This document shows positions 34,246 to 43,204 of a stretch of 64,000 nt of DNA, in pieces. Within the stretch, counting starts at the first letter, position 1, and every line of letters begins with the position of its first letter. The notes beneath the pieces were generated by a model. It saw only the letters and a list, made by a program, of their open reading frames with translations. It was not told the DNA's origin and did no database searches. The position numbers were made by a program, and so were the translations under genes. The DNA is from Sarcina sp. DSM 11001 (GTDB lineage Bacteria > Bacillota > Clostridia > Lachnospirales > Lachnospiraceae), in contig NZ_FNFZ01000021.1 of assembly GCF_900101015.1 (NCBI RefSeq), forward strand, positions 1 to 64,000. Reading direction: 5' to 3'.

Positions 34246-34274
34246 TTGCAATTTTGTTGGATAGGGGTTAATAT
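34246..34274 (+). promoter_or_regulatory. Promoter of the tRNA-Pro gene
   Basis: TTGCAA (34246-34251), a 17-base spacer and TAATAT (34269-34274), about 50 bases upstream of the tRNA. Confidence 0.65.
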
Positions 34275-34323
34275 ACTACTTGCGTGTTGCGGAGCAACGC
34301 GGCATGCTTCTGTTTTAACAGAT

Positions 34324-34397
34324 CGGGGTGTAGCGCAGCTGGCTAGCGCACTTCGTTAGGGACGAAGGGGTCGTGGGTTCGAATCCCGTCACTCCGA
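34324..34397 (+). tRNA. tRNA-Pro, anticodon AGG
   Basis: A 74-base cloverleaf: acceptor CGGGGTG/CACTCCG, D-arm GCGC/GCGC, anticodon stem CTTCG/CGAAG with loop TTAGGGA (anticodon AGG at 34358-34360), and a T-loop TTCGAAT. The discriminator base is A and CCA is not encoded. Overall it matches bacterial tRNA-Pro. A34 in tRNA-Pro is uncommon in bacteria, where the usual isoacceptors are UGG and GGG. Confidence 0.93.
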
Positions 34398-34408
34398 GAA
34401 AACGTGGA

Positions 34409-34443
34409 AAAGAGCCGTGAACAGTTTGTTCACGGCTCTTTTC
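34409..34443 (+). terminator. Intrinsic terminator after tRNA-Pro
   Basis: Perfect arms of 14 bases, AAAGAGCCGTGAAC (34409-34422) and GTTCACGGCTCTTT (34428-34441), five-base loop, and a T-rich end. It lies before the dxs start and separates the two units. Confidence 0.92.
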
Positions 34444-34515
34444 GCACACACACATTTTTTCGCACACACACAATATAAAAGCGAATCCGCTTTGTTTGTG
34501 AAAGGAGAAATGCCG

Positions 34516-36432
34516 ATGGCACTGCTCGATCGGATTCAAAAACCAAACGATATCAAAAAGATACCGGCGGCGGAATATGATCATCTGGCAGAGGAGATCC
34601 GGCAGTTTCTGGTTGAAAAGGTAAGTGTGACGGGGGGCCATCTTTCCAGTAATCTGGGAGCGGTCGAATTGACGATGGCGCTTCATCTCTCACTGGATCT
34701 GCCAAAAGACAGGATCATCTGGGATGTTGGTCATCAGTCCTACACGCATAAGCTTCTGACCGGACGAAAGGAGGGCTTTGACAGCCTTCGCCTTTATGGC
34801 GGTATGAGCGGATTTCCGAAACGGAATGAGAGCAGCTGTGATTCTTATGACACAGGGCACAGCTCGACTTCGATCAGTGCGGCGCTGGGTCTGGCCCGCG
34901 CGAGGGATCTCTGTCGTCAGGATGGTTTCGTTGTGGCGGTGATCGGAGACGGTGCGATGACGGGGGGCCTTGCCTATGAGGCGCTGAACAATATGGCCCG
35001 TCTGAATTCCAACCTGATCATCATCCTCAATGATAACGACATGTCGATTTCCAAGAATGTCGGCGGACTTTCCAAGTATCTGGGCAGTATCCGTACCTCC
35101 AACAGCTATATACAGCTGCGGGACAGGATCCATGATTCCCTCAATGACACAATGCCGAAGGTGGTCAAGGGTATCAGCCGGGCGAAACAGTCTCTGAAGT
35201 CATTCATGCTCCCGGGAATGTTTTTTGAGGAGATGGGGATCACTTACCTGGGACCGGTCGACGGGCATAACGTCCGGGATATGGTGAGGGCAATTGAGGA
35301 CGCCAAAAGGGTGAACAAAGCAGTCCTGATCCATGCCTGTACGAAAAAGGGAAAGGGTTACGGCCCTGCGGAAAAGAACCCCTCCCGTTTTCACGGCACG
35401 CCGCCTTTTGACATCAGGACGGGAGAACCCTTACAGCCGCCGAAGGGAACTTCTTACACGGGTGTCTTTTCAAAGGCAATGCTTCGCCTGGCCAAGGAGG
35501 AACCGCGTCTGGTGAGTGTTACGGCAGCCATGGAGGACGGCGTGGGGCTCAAGGAATTTCACCGCCGCTATCCCCGCCGCTTTTTTGACGTCGGGATCGC
35601 GGAGCAGCATGCAGTGGTCTTCGCCGCGGGAATGGCTGCGGGAGGCATGAAGCCGGTCGTTGCGGTCTATTCAACGTTTTTGCAGCGCGCTTATGACCAG
35701 ATCGTGGAGGATGTCTGCCTGCAGCAGCTTCCGGTGGTCTTTGCCATTGACCGGGCCGGGATCGTAGGTGCGGACGGAGAGACCCATCAGGGGATCTTTG
35801 ATCTTTCCTGGCTGTCCTCTATCCCCGGGCTGACCGTCATGGCCCCCAAGAACGGCCAGGAGCTCACGGATATGCTCCGCTTTGCACTCACTCTGGGCCG
35901 GCCAGCCGCGATCCGCTATCCCCGCGGAACCGCCTATGACGGCCTCGCCGAACACCGCGCTCCTCTGGAGGAGGGACGCGCAGAGATGATCTATGAGGAG
36001 AAAAAAGGCAGCGTCCTGCTGCTCGCTGTGGGAAGTATGGTAAAAACGGCGGAAAAGACCAGGGAGATACTTGCCTCCAGGGGGATTGCCTGCTCCATTG
36101 CAAACGCCCGTTTTGTATGTCCGATGGACACAGACCTGCTTCGGACTGCCCCGGAAAAATATTCCCTGATCGTGACAATGGAAGAAAATGTCCGCAGAGG
36201 AGGCTTCGGCGAACATGTCGACGCATGGTATTCGGAAAACGAGATCCGGATGCCTCTTCTGAACATTTCCATACCTGACCGCTTCCTGCCTCACGGATCT
36301 CCCGATGAACTAAGCAGAGCCTCCGGCATCGATGCGGTTTCCATTTCCCGTAAAATCCAGGAACGGCTGGAAGGGCAGCCGGACGGAACTCCGGACGGCA
36401 CCCCCTGCGACAGTTCATGGGACGCAGAATGA
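34516..36432 (+). CDS. dxs: 1-deoxy-D-xylulose-5-phosphate synthase
   Basis: 638 residues from ATG 34516 (AAAGGAG at 34501-34507, spacing 8). The open frame extends upstream through the tRNA terminator, which cannot be coding. It condenses pyruvate and glyceraldehyde-3-phosphate with TPP, the first step of the MEP isoprenoid pathway. Visible features are the TPP-binding GDGAMTGGLAYEALNN with a later NDN, the LGPVDGHN segment, the transketolase pyrimidine domain with DVGIAEQHAV, and the C-terminal domain. A PDGTPDGTP repeat ends the protein. The next pathway gene, dxr, is convergent 380 bases downstream. Confidence 0.96.
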   Translation: MALLDRIQKPNDIKKIPAAEYDHLAEEIRQFLVEKVSVTGGHLSSNLGAVELTMALHLSLDLPKDRIIWDVGHQSYTHKLLTGRKEGFDSLRLYGGMSGFPKRNESSCDSYDTGHSSTSISAALGLARARDLCRQDGFVVAVIGDGAMTGGLAYEALNNMARLNSNLIIILNDNDMSISKNVGGLSKYLGSIRTSNSYIQLRDRIHDSLNDTMPKVVKGISRAKQSLKSFMLPGMFFEEMGITYLGPVDGHNVRDMVRAIEDAKRVNKAVLIHACTKKGKGYGPAEKNPSRFHGTPPFDIRTGEPLQPPKGTSYTGVFSKAMLRLAKEEPRLVSVTAAMEDGVGLKEFHRRYPRRFFDVGIAEQHAVVFAAGMAAGGMKPVVAVYSTFLQRAYDQIVEDVCLQQLPVVFAIDRAGIVGADGETHQGIFDLSWLSSIPGLTVMAPKNGQELTDMLRFALTLGRPAAIRYPRGTAYDGLAEHRAPLEEGRAEMIYEEKKGSVLLLAVGSMVKTAEKTREILASRGIACSIANARFVCPMDTDLLRTAPEKYSLIVTMEENVRRGGFGEHVDAWYSENEIRMPLLNISIPDRFLPHGSPDELSRASGIDAVSISRKIQERLEGQPDGTPDGTPCDSSWDAE

Positions 36433-36528
36433 GAATAATAAAGATGGTGCATAAGGACGGCTTTCTGTCAAAAAAGTTGTCATAACTGCTGTAAAACAGT
36501 TATAAATGATATAAATGGTATAAATAGC

Positions 36529-36580
36529 AAAGGACCTGCCGGTCTCCAGTGATGGAAGGAAGACCGGCAGGTCCTTTTTT
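36529..36580. terminator. Bidirectional terminator between dxs and dxr
   Basis: Arms AAGGACCTGCCGGTCT (about 36530-36545) and AGACCGGCAGGTCCTT (36561-36576) continue into T6. The A-rich upstream side allows use from both strands. Confidence 0.92.
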
Positions 36581-36582
36581 AG

Positions 36583-36740
36583 TTTAAAATAGCCGTTAGT
36601 AAAATAGCCGTTAGTAAAATAGTCGCAGGTCGTTGTTTGACCAATCTTTTTCGATCAATCTGTTTAAGCGCTCTTTAATCGATCTTTGATCGATCTTTGA
36701 TCATTTTTTGACTGCACACTTTGACTGTACACTTTCATGC
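36583..36740 (+). repeat. Short minisatellites downstream of dxr
   Basis: Three copies of AAAATAGCCGTTAGT (about 36583-36627), then repeats of ATCGATCTTTG (36675-36704) and GACTGYACACTTT (36709-36735). Confidence 0.75.
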
Positions 36741-36814
36741 ATTCAACAGTTTTCTAAAAGTGAAGTGAACGGCAGATGATCCGCAGCTGTCAGACTGGAA
36801 AAGAAAGGATTTTT

Positions 36815-37960
36815 TTATCTCTTCCAAGTCGAGAGGAGCTCCCCGACCTCCTGCTCTGTCGCAAAGACTTCGTCGAGGGTAGGGGCCGGGAGGAAGCGGC
36901 ATTTTTCCATGCAGTACTGGATCATATCGGCGATTTCAGGGAAGGCGATCTTTCTGTCCAGAAACTGCTGAACAGCAAGTTCATCTGCGGCGTTAAAAGC
37001 AGTCGGCAGGTTTCCGCCTTTTTCAATCGCTTCATAGGCGAGCCGGAGAGCGGGGAAGGTCTCCATGTCGGGCCGTTCGAAGGTGATCTGTCCAAGAGAG
37101 TAAAAATCCATCCGTTCTCCCTGGAGCGGGCGGCGCTCCGGGTAATAGAGGGCATACTGGATCGGGAGCCGCATGTCCGGGACGCCGAGCTGGGCGATGA
37201 TGCCGCCGTCTTCATATTCCACCATGGAGTGGATGACGCTCTGGGGATGGACGAGGACATTGATCTGCGACGGGGCAACATCGAAGAGCCATTTGGCCTC
37301 CATCACCTCGAGCCCCTTGTTGACCAGGGTGGAGGAATCGATGGTGATCTTCCGGCCCATGGCCCAGGTGGGGTGTTTGAGAGCGTCTTCCGGGCGTACG
37401 TCCCTGAGACTCTCTGCCGTCCGGCCCCGGAACGGCCCGCCGGAGGCTGTGAGCCAGATCTTGTCTATGCGGTTGCCCGCCTCGCCGTTCAGGGACTGGA
37501 AGATGGCACTGTGTTCGCTGTCCACGGGGAGGATCGGGACGCCCTTTGACGCGGCCAGGGGCATGATGATGTGTCCCGCTGTCACCAGTGTCTCCTTGTT
37601 GGCGAGCGCGATCTTTTTACCGCTTTCAATCGCGGCGACTGTGGGCCGGACGCCGACCATGCCCATGATGGCAGTGACGAAATATTCAAATCCGTCCATG
37701 GAGGCCACTTCCAGAAGCCCGTCCATGCCGGTCAGGACCCGCACATCCAGATCCCGTACCCGCTCGCGCAGATCCTTCGCGGCCGCTTCGTCCCACATGA
37801 CTGCCACGCCCGGGCGGAACTCGCGGATCTGCTCCTCCATCAGGCCGACGCTCTGCCTGGCGCAGAGCGCAGTGACCTCTATGTCTCCCTGTTGTCTTGC
37901 AACATCCAGCGTCTGCCGGCCGATGGAGCCGGTAGAACCCAAAATCGCTATTTTTTTCAC
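36815..37960 (-). CDS. dxr: 1-deoxy-D-xylulose-5-phosphate reductoisomerase
   Basis: 381 residues from GTG 37960, chosen because GGAGG sits five bases upstream; the TTG at 37972 overlaps that SD. It converts DXP to MEP with NADPH and a divalent metal. Visible features are the NADPH loop GSTGSIG, ALANKETLV, metal-binding VDSEHSAIFQ, the TASGGPFR flexible loop, PTWAMGRKITIDSSTLVNKGLE, VHPQSVIHSMVE, and the late NAADELAV. Length and motifs are normal for fosmidomycin-sensitive DXR. It converges on dxs, so the two first steps of the pathway are neighbours but not co-transcribed. Confidence 0.96.
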   Translation of the reverse strand: MKKIAILGSTGSIGRQTLDVARQQGDIEVTALCARQSVGLMEEQIREFRPGVAVMWDEAAAKDLRERVRDLDVRVLTGMDGLLEVASMDGFEYFVTAIMGMVGVRPTVAAIESGKKIALANKETLVTAGHIIMPLAASKGVPILPVDSEHSAIFQSLNGEAGNRIDKIWLTASGGPFRGRTAESLRDVRPEDALKHPTWAMGRKITIDSSTLVNKGLEVMEAKWLFDVAPSQINVLVHPQSVIHSMVEYEDGGIIAQLGVPDMRLPIQYALYYPERRPLQGERMDFYSLGQITFERPDMETFPALRLAYEAIEKGGNLPTAFNAADELAVQQFLDRKIAFPEIADMIQYCMEKCRFLPAPTLDEVFATEQEVGELLSTWKR

Positions 37961-37984
37961 GAGAACCTCCAAATCGAAACATTG

Positions 37985-38240
37985 AAAATGTAGTTATTAC
38001 GTATTAGAAAATGCAGCTGTTAAGCATTACAAAATCCAGATATTAAGCAGTCAGAAAAACCACTCCCGGGCCGGTCAATATAAAGCGACACCGGATATCT
38101 GAAGTATAGCACAGGGGGGAGGAAAAAGACAGCGAAGTCCCCGGCTGCAGGCTTTTTGACAGAGCATCCTTTGACAGAGCATCACCGCGCTGGCAGGACT
38201 GATGTCATTAAAAAGACAGCGCAGTCCCTGACTGGCAGTT
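37985..38240 (+). repeat. Diverged repeats in the dxr/pta intergenic region
   Basis: Three copies of an AAAATGCAGCTGTTAAGCAT-like unit (37985-38060), and a duplicated AAAAGACAGCGMAGTCCC block at about 38126 and 38212 with TTTGACAGAGCATC twice between. No gene is seen between 37961 and 38410. Confidence 0.6.
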
Positions 38241-38332
38241 TTTGGCCGGTCATCGGAGGTATTAATGTATACAATTCTGTGCATGGGCTGTAAAAAAAAG
38301 ACTGAAAACAGTGGTGCAGTTTGGCAAATCCA

Positions 38333-38341
38333 TGGTACAAT
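38333..38341 (+). promoter_or_regulatory. Possible extended -10 promoter of pta
   Basis: TGGTACAAT is an extended -10 element (TGnTATAAT-like) about 70 bases upstream of the pta start. No clear -35 is visible. Confidence 0.4.
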
Positions 38342-38410
38342 AGCATCTAAGGGTAATACTTGACTACTCACTGATGAATCTGATTAATTGTATGTAAAGG
38401 GAGGTTTCAT

Positions 38411-39394
38411 ATGTACAGTTTTGACTCCATGGTTAAAAAGCTGAAAAAAAACCCGAAGACAATCGTCTTTACTGAAGGCTCTGATCCCCGTATTCTGGAA
38501 GCTGCTTCCAAACTTCTGGCCAGCAATTTCCTGACCCCCATCCTTCTGGGCGATCCGGATGAGATCACCCGCGTGGCCGAGGAAGACGGCGACAACATCC
38601 GCGGAGCGGTCATCATCGACCCCAAGAATTATGAAAAGATGGATGATGTCGTGAATGCATTCTGCGAGATCAGAAAGAGCAAAGGAATGACTCCCGAGCA
38701 GGCACTTCCGATCGTTTCCCAGGGCAACTATTTCGGCACCATGCTGGTGCAGATGGGCATCGCAGACTGCCTGCTGGGCGGCGCGACCTATTCGACCGCG
38801 GACACAGTCCGTCCCGCACTTCAGATCATCAAGACCAAGCCCGGCAACAGCATCGTATCCTCCTGCTTCATCCTGGTCCGTACTGCAGCGACCGGCGGCA
38901 ATGAAGTCGTGGCGATGGGCGACTGCGCCATCAACATTCATCCCAACGAGGACGAGCTGGTTGAGATCTGCCATGAGACAGCAGAGTGCGCAAAGGTCTT
39001 CGGCGTAGAACCCAAGGTTGCGTTCCTTTCCTTCTCCACCAACGGTTCCGCAAAGGATCCCGATGTCACAAAGATGCGCAATGCGGCTCAGAAGGCCAAA
39101 CAGGCATATCCCGATCTGCCGATCGACGGCGAGCTGCAGTTCGACGCTGCTGTTTCCCCTGTTGTCGCACGCACCAAGGTTCCGGACTGGAAGGTCGCAG
39201 GCCATGCCAACACCTTCATCTTCCCTGACATCAACGCAGGCAACATCGGCTACAAGATCGCTCAGCGTTTCGGTAACTTCGACGCTTACGGCCCCATCCT
39301 TCTGGGTCTGAACGCTCCGATCAACGACCTGTCCCGCGGCTGCAACGCTTCGGAAGTTTATTCCATGGCAATCGTTACCGCAGCTCTGGCTTGA
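38411..39394 (+). CDS. pta: Phosphate acetyltransferase
   Basis: 327 residues, the compact (~330 aa) Pta form without the N-terminal DRTGG region. It interconverts acetyl-CoA and acetyl phosphate in acetate formation. Visible features are FTEGSDPRILEAA near the N-terminus, GIADCLLGGATYSTADTVRPALQII, the SFSTNGSAK segment, and ELQFDAAVSP with PDINAGNIGYK near the C-terminus. AGGGAGGT upstream fixes ATG 38411. Acetate kinase (ackA), often adjacent in Clostridia, is not found downstream; the next gene is on the other strand. Confidence 0.96.
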   Translation: MYSFDSMVKKLKKNPKTIVFTEGSDPRILEAASKLLASNFLTPILLGDPDEITRVAEEDGDNIRGAVIIDPKNYEKMDDVVNAFCEIRKSKGMTPEQALPIVSQGNYFGTMLVQMGIADCLLGGATYSTADTVRPALQIIKTKPGNSIVSSCFILVRTAATGGNEVVAMGDCAINIHPNEDELVEICHETAECAKVFGVEPKVAFLSFSTNGSAKDPDVTKMRNAAQKAKQAYPDLPIDGELQFDAAVSPVVARTKVPDWKVAGHANTFIFPDINAGNIGYKIAQRFGNFDAYGPILLGLNAPINDLSRGCNASEVYSMAIVTAALA

Positions 39395-39590
39395 TCAGGA
39401 AGCGCAGGCGCTATAAGACGGCACGATCGGAATCAATACGATCGCTGACCAGGAAATGGGAAACAAGAAGAATAAATACTGATAAATAATGATCAGGACA
39501 TTTCAGTGAATAGTGCTCAATAAAAATAGTGTTATTAAAAAATAGTGTTATTAAACTGGTATAACACATATAAAAACACATTAAGAAATT

Positions 39591-39643
39591 AAAAAACGCC
39601 TCAGCTGCCGGTTATGCAACGGTTGTCAGCTGAGGCGTTTTTT
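39591..39643. terminator. Bidirectional terminator between pta and the DUF5011-like gene
   Basis: Perfect arms AAAAAACGCCTCAGCTG (39591-39607) and CAGCTGAGGCGTTTTTT (39627-39643). A duplicated AAATAGTGTTATTAAA lies just upstream (39523-39556). Confidence 0.93.
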
Positions 39644-40183
39644 CTATTTAGATTCCGACCTGGTGCCGTCTTCGCTGCTGGAGGCAGCACCGGACTGCTC
39701 AGACCGTTCGGATGATTTGGAGGCTTTCTGATCCTTCACGTCCTTATCACTCTGGCCGCCTGCCCCTCTTCTGATCAGGTCCCATTCCTCCTGGTCGTTC
39801 AAAAGGGACCGGTCCGCGTAGGGGATCCTGCGGAAGCGGACAGTGATATTGCCGGCTTCATCCATGACCCGGTAACGGACCATATCTCCGTTGATGGAGG
39901 ATTCTACTTTTTTGGTCAGGTCGCCGTCGCGGTCGTCGTAGGCCGCGTAGCCTTCCTCCTCGTACTGTTCTCCCGGCATGACAAAATAGTTTTTGTCCCT
40001 GGTGAGATGGATCGTGGGAGGCTCCCGGTCCGGGGGCTGGGGCTCTTCTCTGTGTCTGCGTTTTCCTGCCCTGGAGGTAAAGAACAGGGTGGCGGCGATC
40101 AGGATGGGGAGGAGGATCAGCAGAATGTTCTGAATCCGTTGCTTCCTGCGGGTCTCGTTTTCATTTTCAGAGTCGTTTTTCAA
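39644..40183 (-). CDS. Membrane-anchored DUF5011-like protein
   Basis: 179 residues, probably starting at TTG 40183 with AGGAG nine bases upstream. A short charged cytoplasmic N-terminus is followed by one TM helix (about 19-36, ILLILLPILIAATLFFTS) and an extracytoplasmic Ig-like domain of DUF5011 type (PPTIHLTRDKNYFVMPGEQY ... DRDGDLTKKV ... YRVMDEAGNITVRFRRI). A disordered Ser/Glu/Lys tail ends the protein. Such domains occur in surface and peptidoglycan-associated proteins. No enzymatic residues are seen. It is monocistronic and convergent with pta. Confidence 0.8.
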   Translation of the reverse strand: MKNDSENENETRRKQRIQNILLILLPILIAATLFFTSRAGKRRHREEPQPPDREPPTIHLTRDKNYFVMPGEQYEEEGYAAYDDRDGDLTKKVESSINGDMVRYRVMDEAGNITVRFRRIPYADRSLLNDQEEWDLIRRGAGGQSDKDVKDQKASKSSERSEQSGAASSSEDGTRSESK

Positions 40184-40252
40184 TTGCTTTTACTCCTGTT
40201 TATGAGCTTCTGTCTTGCCTTGTTTTTCTGTGATTGATGCAATGCCCACCGT

Positions 40253-40420
40253 TGCGGCCCGGCGTTTGTGTATATGCCTGCAAATGCGGCCGGTGTTTGT
40301 GTATATACCCGCTATTGCGGCCCTGCGTTTGTGTATATGCCTGCAAATGCGGCCGGCGTTTGCGTATGTGCCTGCCATTGCGGCCGGTTTTTGTATATTT
40401 GTCTGCTTTTTTGCGCTGTG
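40253..40420 (+). repeat. Five tandem ~31-bp repeats upstream of rpmG
   Basis: The unit TGCGGCCGGCGTTTGTGTAT plus ATGCCTGCAAA occurs about five times (31-32 base period, diverging at the end). Open frames through the array are repeat artefacts. The 40184-40628 gap otherwise holds nothing recognised. Confidence 0.85.
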
Positions 40421-40628
40421 CTCTGGTTGTTTTTGTGATTGATTTTGTGATTGACGAACAGAATCATCTGTGGTAATGTATATCAAAGGTTGCAAAAGGT
40501 CTTTTTTTTTTGCGCGAAATCGCAGGGCCGCCTGCCCCGGGAGCCGGATTAGGGCTGTGTCTGCGCGCGGAAATAAAAATATCTATAAGGTAACAACGTA
40601 TTAACTTTTGTAAAGTTGGAGGTTCGGC

Positions 40629-40778
40629 ATGCGTACAAGGATTACATTGTCATGCACTGAGTGCAAGCAGAGAAATTATAACACAACCAAGGATAAGAAA
40701 ACACATCCTGAGCGTCTCGAGATGAAAAAATACTGCAGATTCTGCAGGAAGCACACAGTTCATAAAGAGACTAAATAA
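40629..40778 (+). CDS. rpmG: 50S ribosomal protein L33
   Basis: 49 residues ([20 protein letters not shown]...). The zinc-ribbon cysteines C9/C12 and C37/C40 are all present, so this is the zinc-binding C+ form. AGTTGGAGG lies upstream. Position directly before secE and nusG is the standard arrangement in Firmicutes. Confidence 0.95.
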   Translation: MRTRITLSCTECKQRNYNTTKDKKTHPERLEMKKYCRFCRKHTVHKETK

Positions 40779-40790
40779 AGGAGTGACTTT

Positions 40791-41015
40791 ATGGCAGCAA
40801 ACGAGAAAGGCAATGCGAAGCAGTCGGGACTGGGCCTTTTTTTCAAGGGCGTCAGGACTGAGTTTGGCAAGATCATCTGGCCCGGCCGTGAGACTATGGT
40901 CAAACAGCTGATCGCAGTGGTCTGCGTGACAGTGGTCGCGGGACTGCTGATCGCGGTTCTTGATTTCGGGGCGCAGAACCTGATCGATCTACTCGTGCAG
41001 ATTAATGCCGCCTGA
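40791..41015 (+). CDS. secE: Preprotein translocase subunit SecE
   Basis: 74 residues. The amphipathic segment FFKGVRTEFGKIIWPGRETM is followed by one TM helix (about 39-60). This is the single-TM SecE of Gram-positive bacteria, which clamps SecY in the SecYEG channel. It starts 12 bases after rpmG; AAAGGAG overlaps the rpmG stop codon. The next gene, nusG, follows 34 bases later. Confidence 0.95.
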   Translation: MAANEKGNAKQSGLGLFFKGVRTEFGKIIWPGRETMVKQLIAVVCVTVVAGLLIAVLDFGAQNLIDLLVQINAA

Positions 41016-41049
41016 CGGCGGTAAGCCGATTGTTTGATGAGGTAGATGA

Positions 41050-41850
41050 ATGGCAGAGAACAGCTTCGATGCAAAGCCCGTTAAGGCAAAGCTCAAACCG
41101 GGTGTACTTCCCGGAGTACGCCAGATCAGGCGGCCTGATTTTTCCAAAAGCGCTGCAGATATAGAGAAGACAGAGGAAGCCAGGCAGCAGGCTCTGATCC
41201 AGGAGGAAAACGGGGCTCCGGAAGATGCCGCCTTCGCCGTCGAAGACGCGCAGGAAGCCGCCGCGGTAGCCGCTTCCCTTGCCGCCCAGGAGGGCGCTCC
41301 GGAAGAGGAGAAGCTCGACGAGAGCGCGATCACGGATGAGCCGAAGTGGTATGTGGCACACACATATTCGGGCTATGAGAATAAGGTAAAGATCAACATA
41401 GAAAAGACGATCCAGAACCGTCATCTGGAGAACCAGATCTTTGAAGTGCGTGTTCCCATGCACGATGCCGTAGAAGTCAAGGACGGCAAAAAGAAAAATG
41501 TCTCCAGGAAAATGTTCCCGGGTTATGTCCTGGTGCGCATGATCATGAATGACGACACGTGGTATGTCGTGCGCAACACCAGGGGCGTCACAGGCTTTGT
41601 GGGTCCGGGCAGCAAGCCGGTCCCGCTGACAGAGGCAGAGATGAAGCCTCTCGGCATCCGGGTCAAAAATATTTCTGTCGATTTCGAGGTCGGCGACACG
41701 GTCTCCGTAGTTGCCGGAATCTGGAAGGGCCAGATCGGGGTCGTTCAGAAAATGGATTATGGAAAGCAGTCCGCCAGGATCAACCTGGAGATCTTCGGGC
41801 GCGAAACACCCGTTGAGATCGGATTTGCGGAGATCCGCAAGTATTCCTGA
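41050..41850 (+). CDS. nusG: Transcription termination/antitermination protein NusG with long N-terminal extension
   Basis: 266 residues, about 85 longer than usual. The NGN domain begins near residue 98 (PKWYVAHTYSGYENKV) and includes FPGYVLVRM and VVRNTRGVTGFVG. The KOW domain is at about 210-266 (GDTVSVVAGIWKGQIG). The extra ~97 residues are basic at first (KPVKAKLKPGVLPGVRQIRR) and then an acidic Ala/Glu-rich stretch, probably disordered. NusG binds the RNA polymerase clamp and tunes pausing. The extension is of unknown role; a start inside it would need an SD that is not evident. Confidence 0.93.
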   Translation: MAENSFDAKPVKAKLKPGVLPGVRQIRRPDFSKSAADIEKTEEARQQALIQEENGAPEDAAFAVEDAQEAAAVAASLAAQEGAPEEEKLDESAITDEPKWYVAHTYSGYENKVKINIEKTIQNRHLENQIFEVRVPMHDAVEVKDGKKKNVSRKMFPGYVLVRMIMNDDTWYVVRNTRGVTGFVGPGSKPVPLTEAEMKPLGIRVKNISVDFEVGDTVSVVAGIWKGQIGVVQKMDYGKQSARINLEIFGRETPVEIGFAEIRKYS

Positions 41851-41939
41851 GAACCTGACCGTTTTCAGCGATCGCTGCGGGCAACATATAGTTTCGTGGG
41901 AGCAGCAGCCATGCTGCGGTTACCACAAAGGAGGAAAAA

Positions 41940-42365
41940 ATGGCTAAGAAAGTAACTGGGTACATCAAATTGCAGATTCCTGCCGGCAAAGCAACCCCCG
42001 CTCCCCCGGTAGGCCCTGCCCTTGGTCAGCACGGTGTCAACATCGTCCAGTTCACCAAGGAATTCAACGCAAGGACTGCTGACAAGGGCGATCTGATCAT
42101 CCCCGTTGTCATCACGGTTTACGCGGACAGAAGCTTCAGCTTCATTACCAAGACTCCCCCGGCACCCGTTCTGCTGAAGAAGGCTGCAGGTCTCCAGAAG
42201 GCCTCCGGTGTTCCGAACAAGGAAAAGGTCGGTTCGGTCACCAAGGACCAGATCAAAGAGATCGCCGAGCTGAAGATGCCCGATCTGAACGCCGCAAGCC
42301 TTGAAGCTGCCATGAGCATGATCGAAGGCACAGCAAGAAGCATGGGTATCACTGTTAAAGAATGA
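41940..42365 (+). CDS. rplK: 50S ribosomal protein L11
   Basis: 141 residues of normal length: [26 protein letters not shown] at the N-terminus and the C-terminal RNA-binding domain ([26 protein letters not shown]). It forms the GTPase-associated stalk base with 23S rRNA. Strong AAAGGAGG. It forms the L11-L1 pair with rplA, 26 bases downstream. Confidence 0.97.
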   Translation: MAKKVTGYIKLQIPAGKATPAPPVGPALGQHGVNIVQFTKEFNARTADKGDLIIPVVITVYADRSFSFITKTPPAPVLLKKAAGLQKASGVPNKEKVGSVTKDQIKEIAELKMPDLNAASLEAAMSMIEGTARSMGITVKE

Positions 42366-42391
42366 GTAATCGCCGATAGGAGGAAACAGAA

Positions 42392-43081
42392 ATGAAACAT
42401 GGTAAGAAGTACACTGAAGCGGCGAAACTCGTCGACCGCGCAGTCGTTTATGAGCCGGCAGATGCTATCGCTCTTGTGAAAAAGACCGCAACTGCCAAAT
42501 TTGATGAGACCGTAGAGATCAATATCCGTACAAGCTGCGACGGACGTCATGCAGACCAGCAGGTCCGCGGCGCTGTCGTTCTTCCTGCCGGCACCGGCAA
42601 GAAGGTCCGCGTTCTCGTGTTCGCAAAGGGCGCGAAGCTGGATGAGGCCCAGGCAGCAGGCGCTGATTTCGTCGGCGGCCAGGAGCTCCTTCCCCGCATC
42701 CAGAATGAAGGCTGGCTGGACTTTGATGTTGTCGTTGCTACCCCTGATATGATGAGCGTTGTCGGCCGCCTCGGCCGTATCCTCGGACCTAAAGGCCTGA
42801 TGCCGAACCCCAAGGCCGGTACTGTCACGATGGATGTTACCAAGGCAATCAACGATATCAAAGCAGGTAAGATCGAGTACAGGCTCGACAAGTCCAACAT
42901 CATCCACTGCCCTATCGGCAAGGCTTCCTTCTCTGAGGAGCAGCTGCTGACCAACTACAACGCCCTGATCGATGCTATCGTCAAGGCCAGACCCGCTGCA
43001 GTCAAGGGCCAGTACATCAAGAGCATCTCTCTTGCAACCACCATGGGCCCCGGCGTCAAGGTCGTCTGCAACAGATATTGA
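42392..43081 (+). CDS. rplA: 50S ribosomal protein L1
   Basis: 229 residues ([16 protein letters not shown]...). The L1 core is visible ([54 protein letters not shown]). It binds 23S rRNA in the mobile L1 stalk and in many bacteria represses its own operon. AGGAGG lies just upstream. Confidence 0.97.
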   Translation: MKHGKKYTEAAKLVDRAVVYEPADAIALVKKTATAKFDETVEINIRTSCDGRHADQQVRGAVVLPAGTGKKVRVLVFAKGAKLDEAQAAGADFVGGQELLPRIQNEGWLDFDVVVATPDMMSVVGRLGRILGPKGLMPNPKAGTVTMDVTKAINDIKAGKIEYRLDKSNIIHCPIGKASFSEEQLLTNYNALIDAIVKARPAAVKGQYIKSISLATTMGPGVKVVCNRY

Positions 43082-43170
43082 TAAATTTCCTCATTGCGCG
43101 GGATCCGCGGCCTGGTCTGCGGGTTCAGCGCGCTGAATATGATCCTGTGACAGGATCATAAAATTTCCTC

Positions 43171-43204
43171 TTGACAGAGGAAAACACTGGTGTTAATTTA
43201 TAAT
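43171..43204 (+). promoter_or_regulatory. Likely rplJL promoter region
   Basis: TTGACA (43171-43176) with TAATTT at 17 bases and a perfect TATAAT (43199-43204) at 22 bases. Which -10 is used cannot be decided. The position before the L10 leader is right. Confidence 0.5.

Noticed and set aside
34417-34515. N-terminal extension of dxs
   Set aside because: It would be translated from the tRNA terminator hairpin and a CACACA repeat; a good SD serves ATG 34516.
40190-40495. Minus-strand 101-residue frame with ATVGIASI/AAIAGIYT repeats
   Set aside because: It is generated by the ~31-bp tandem array at 40253.
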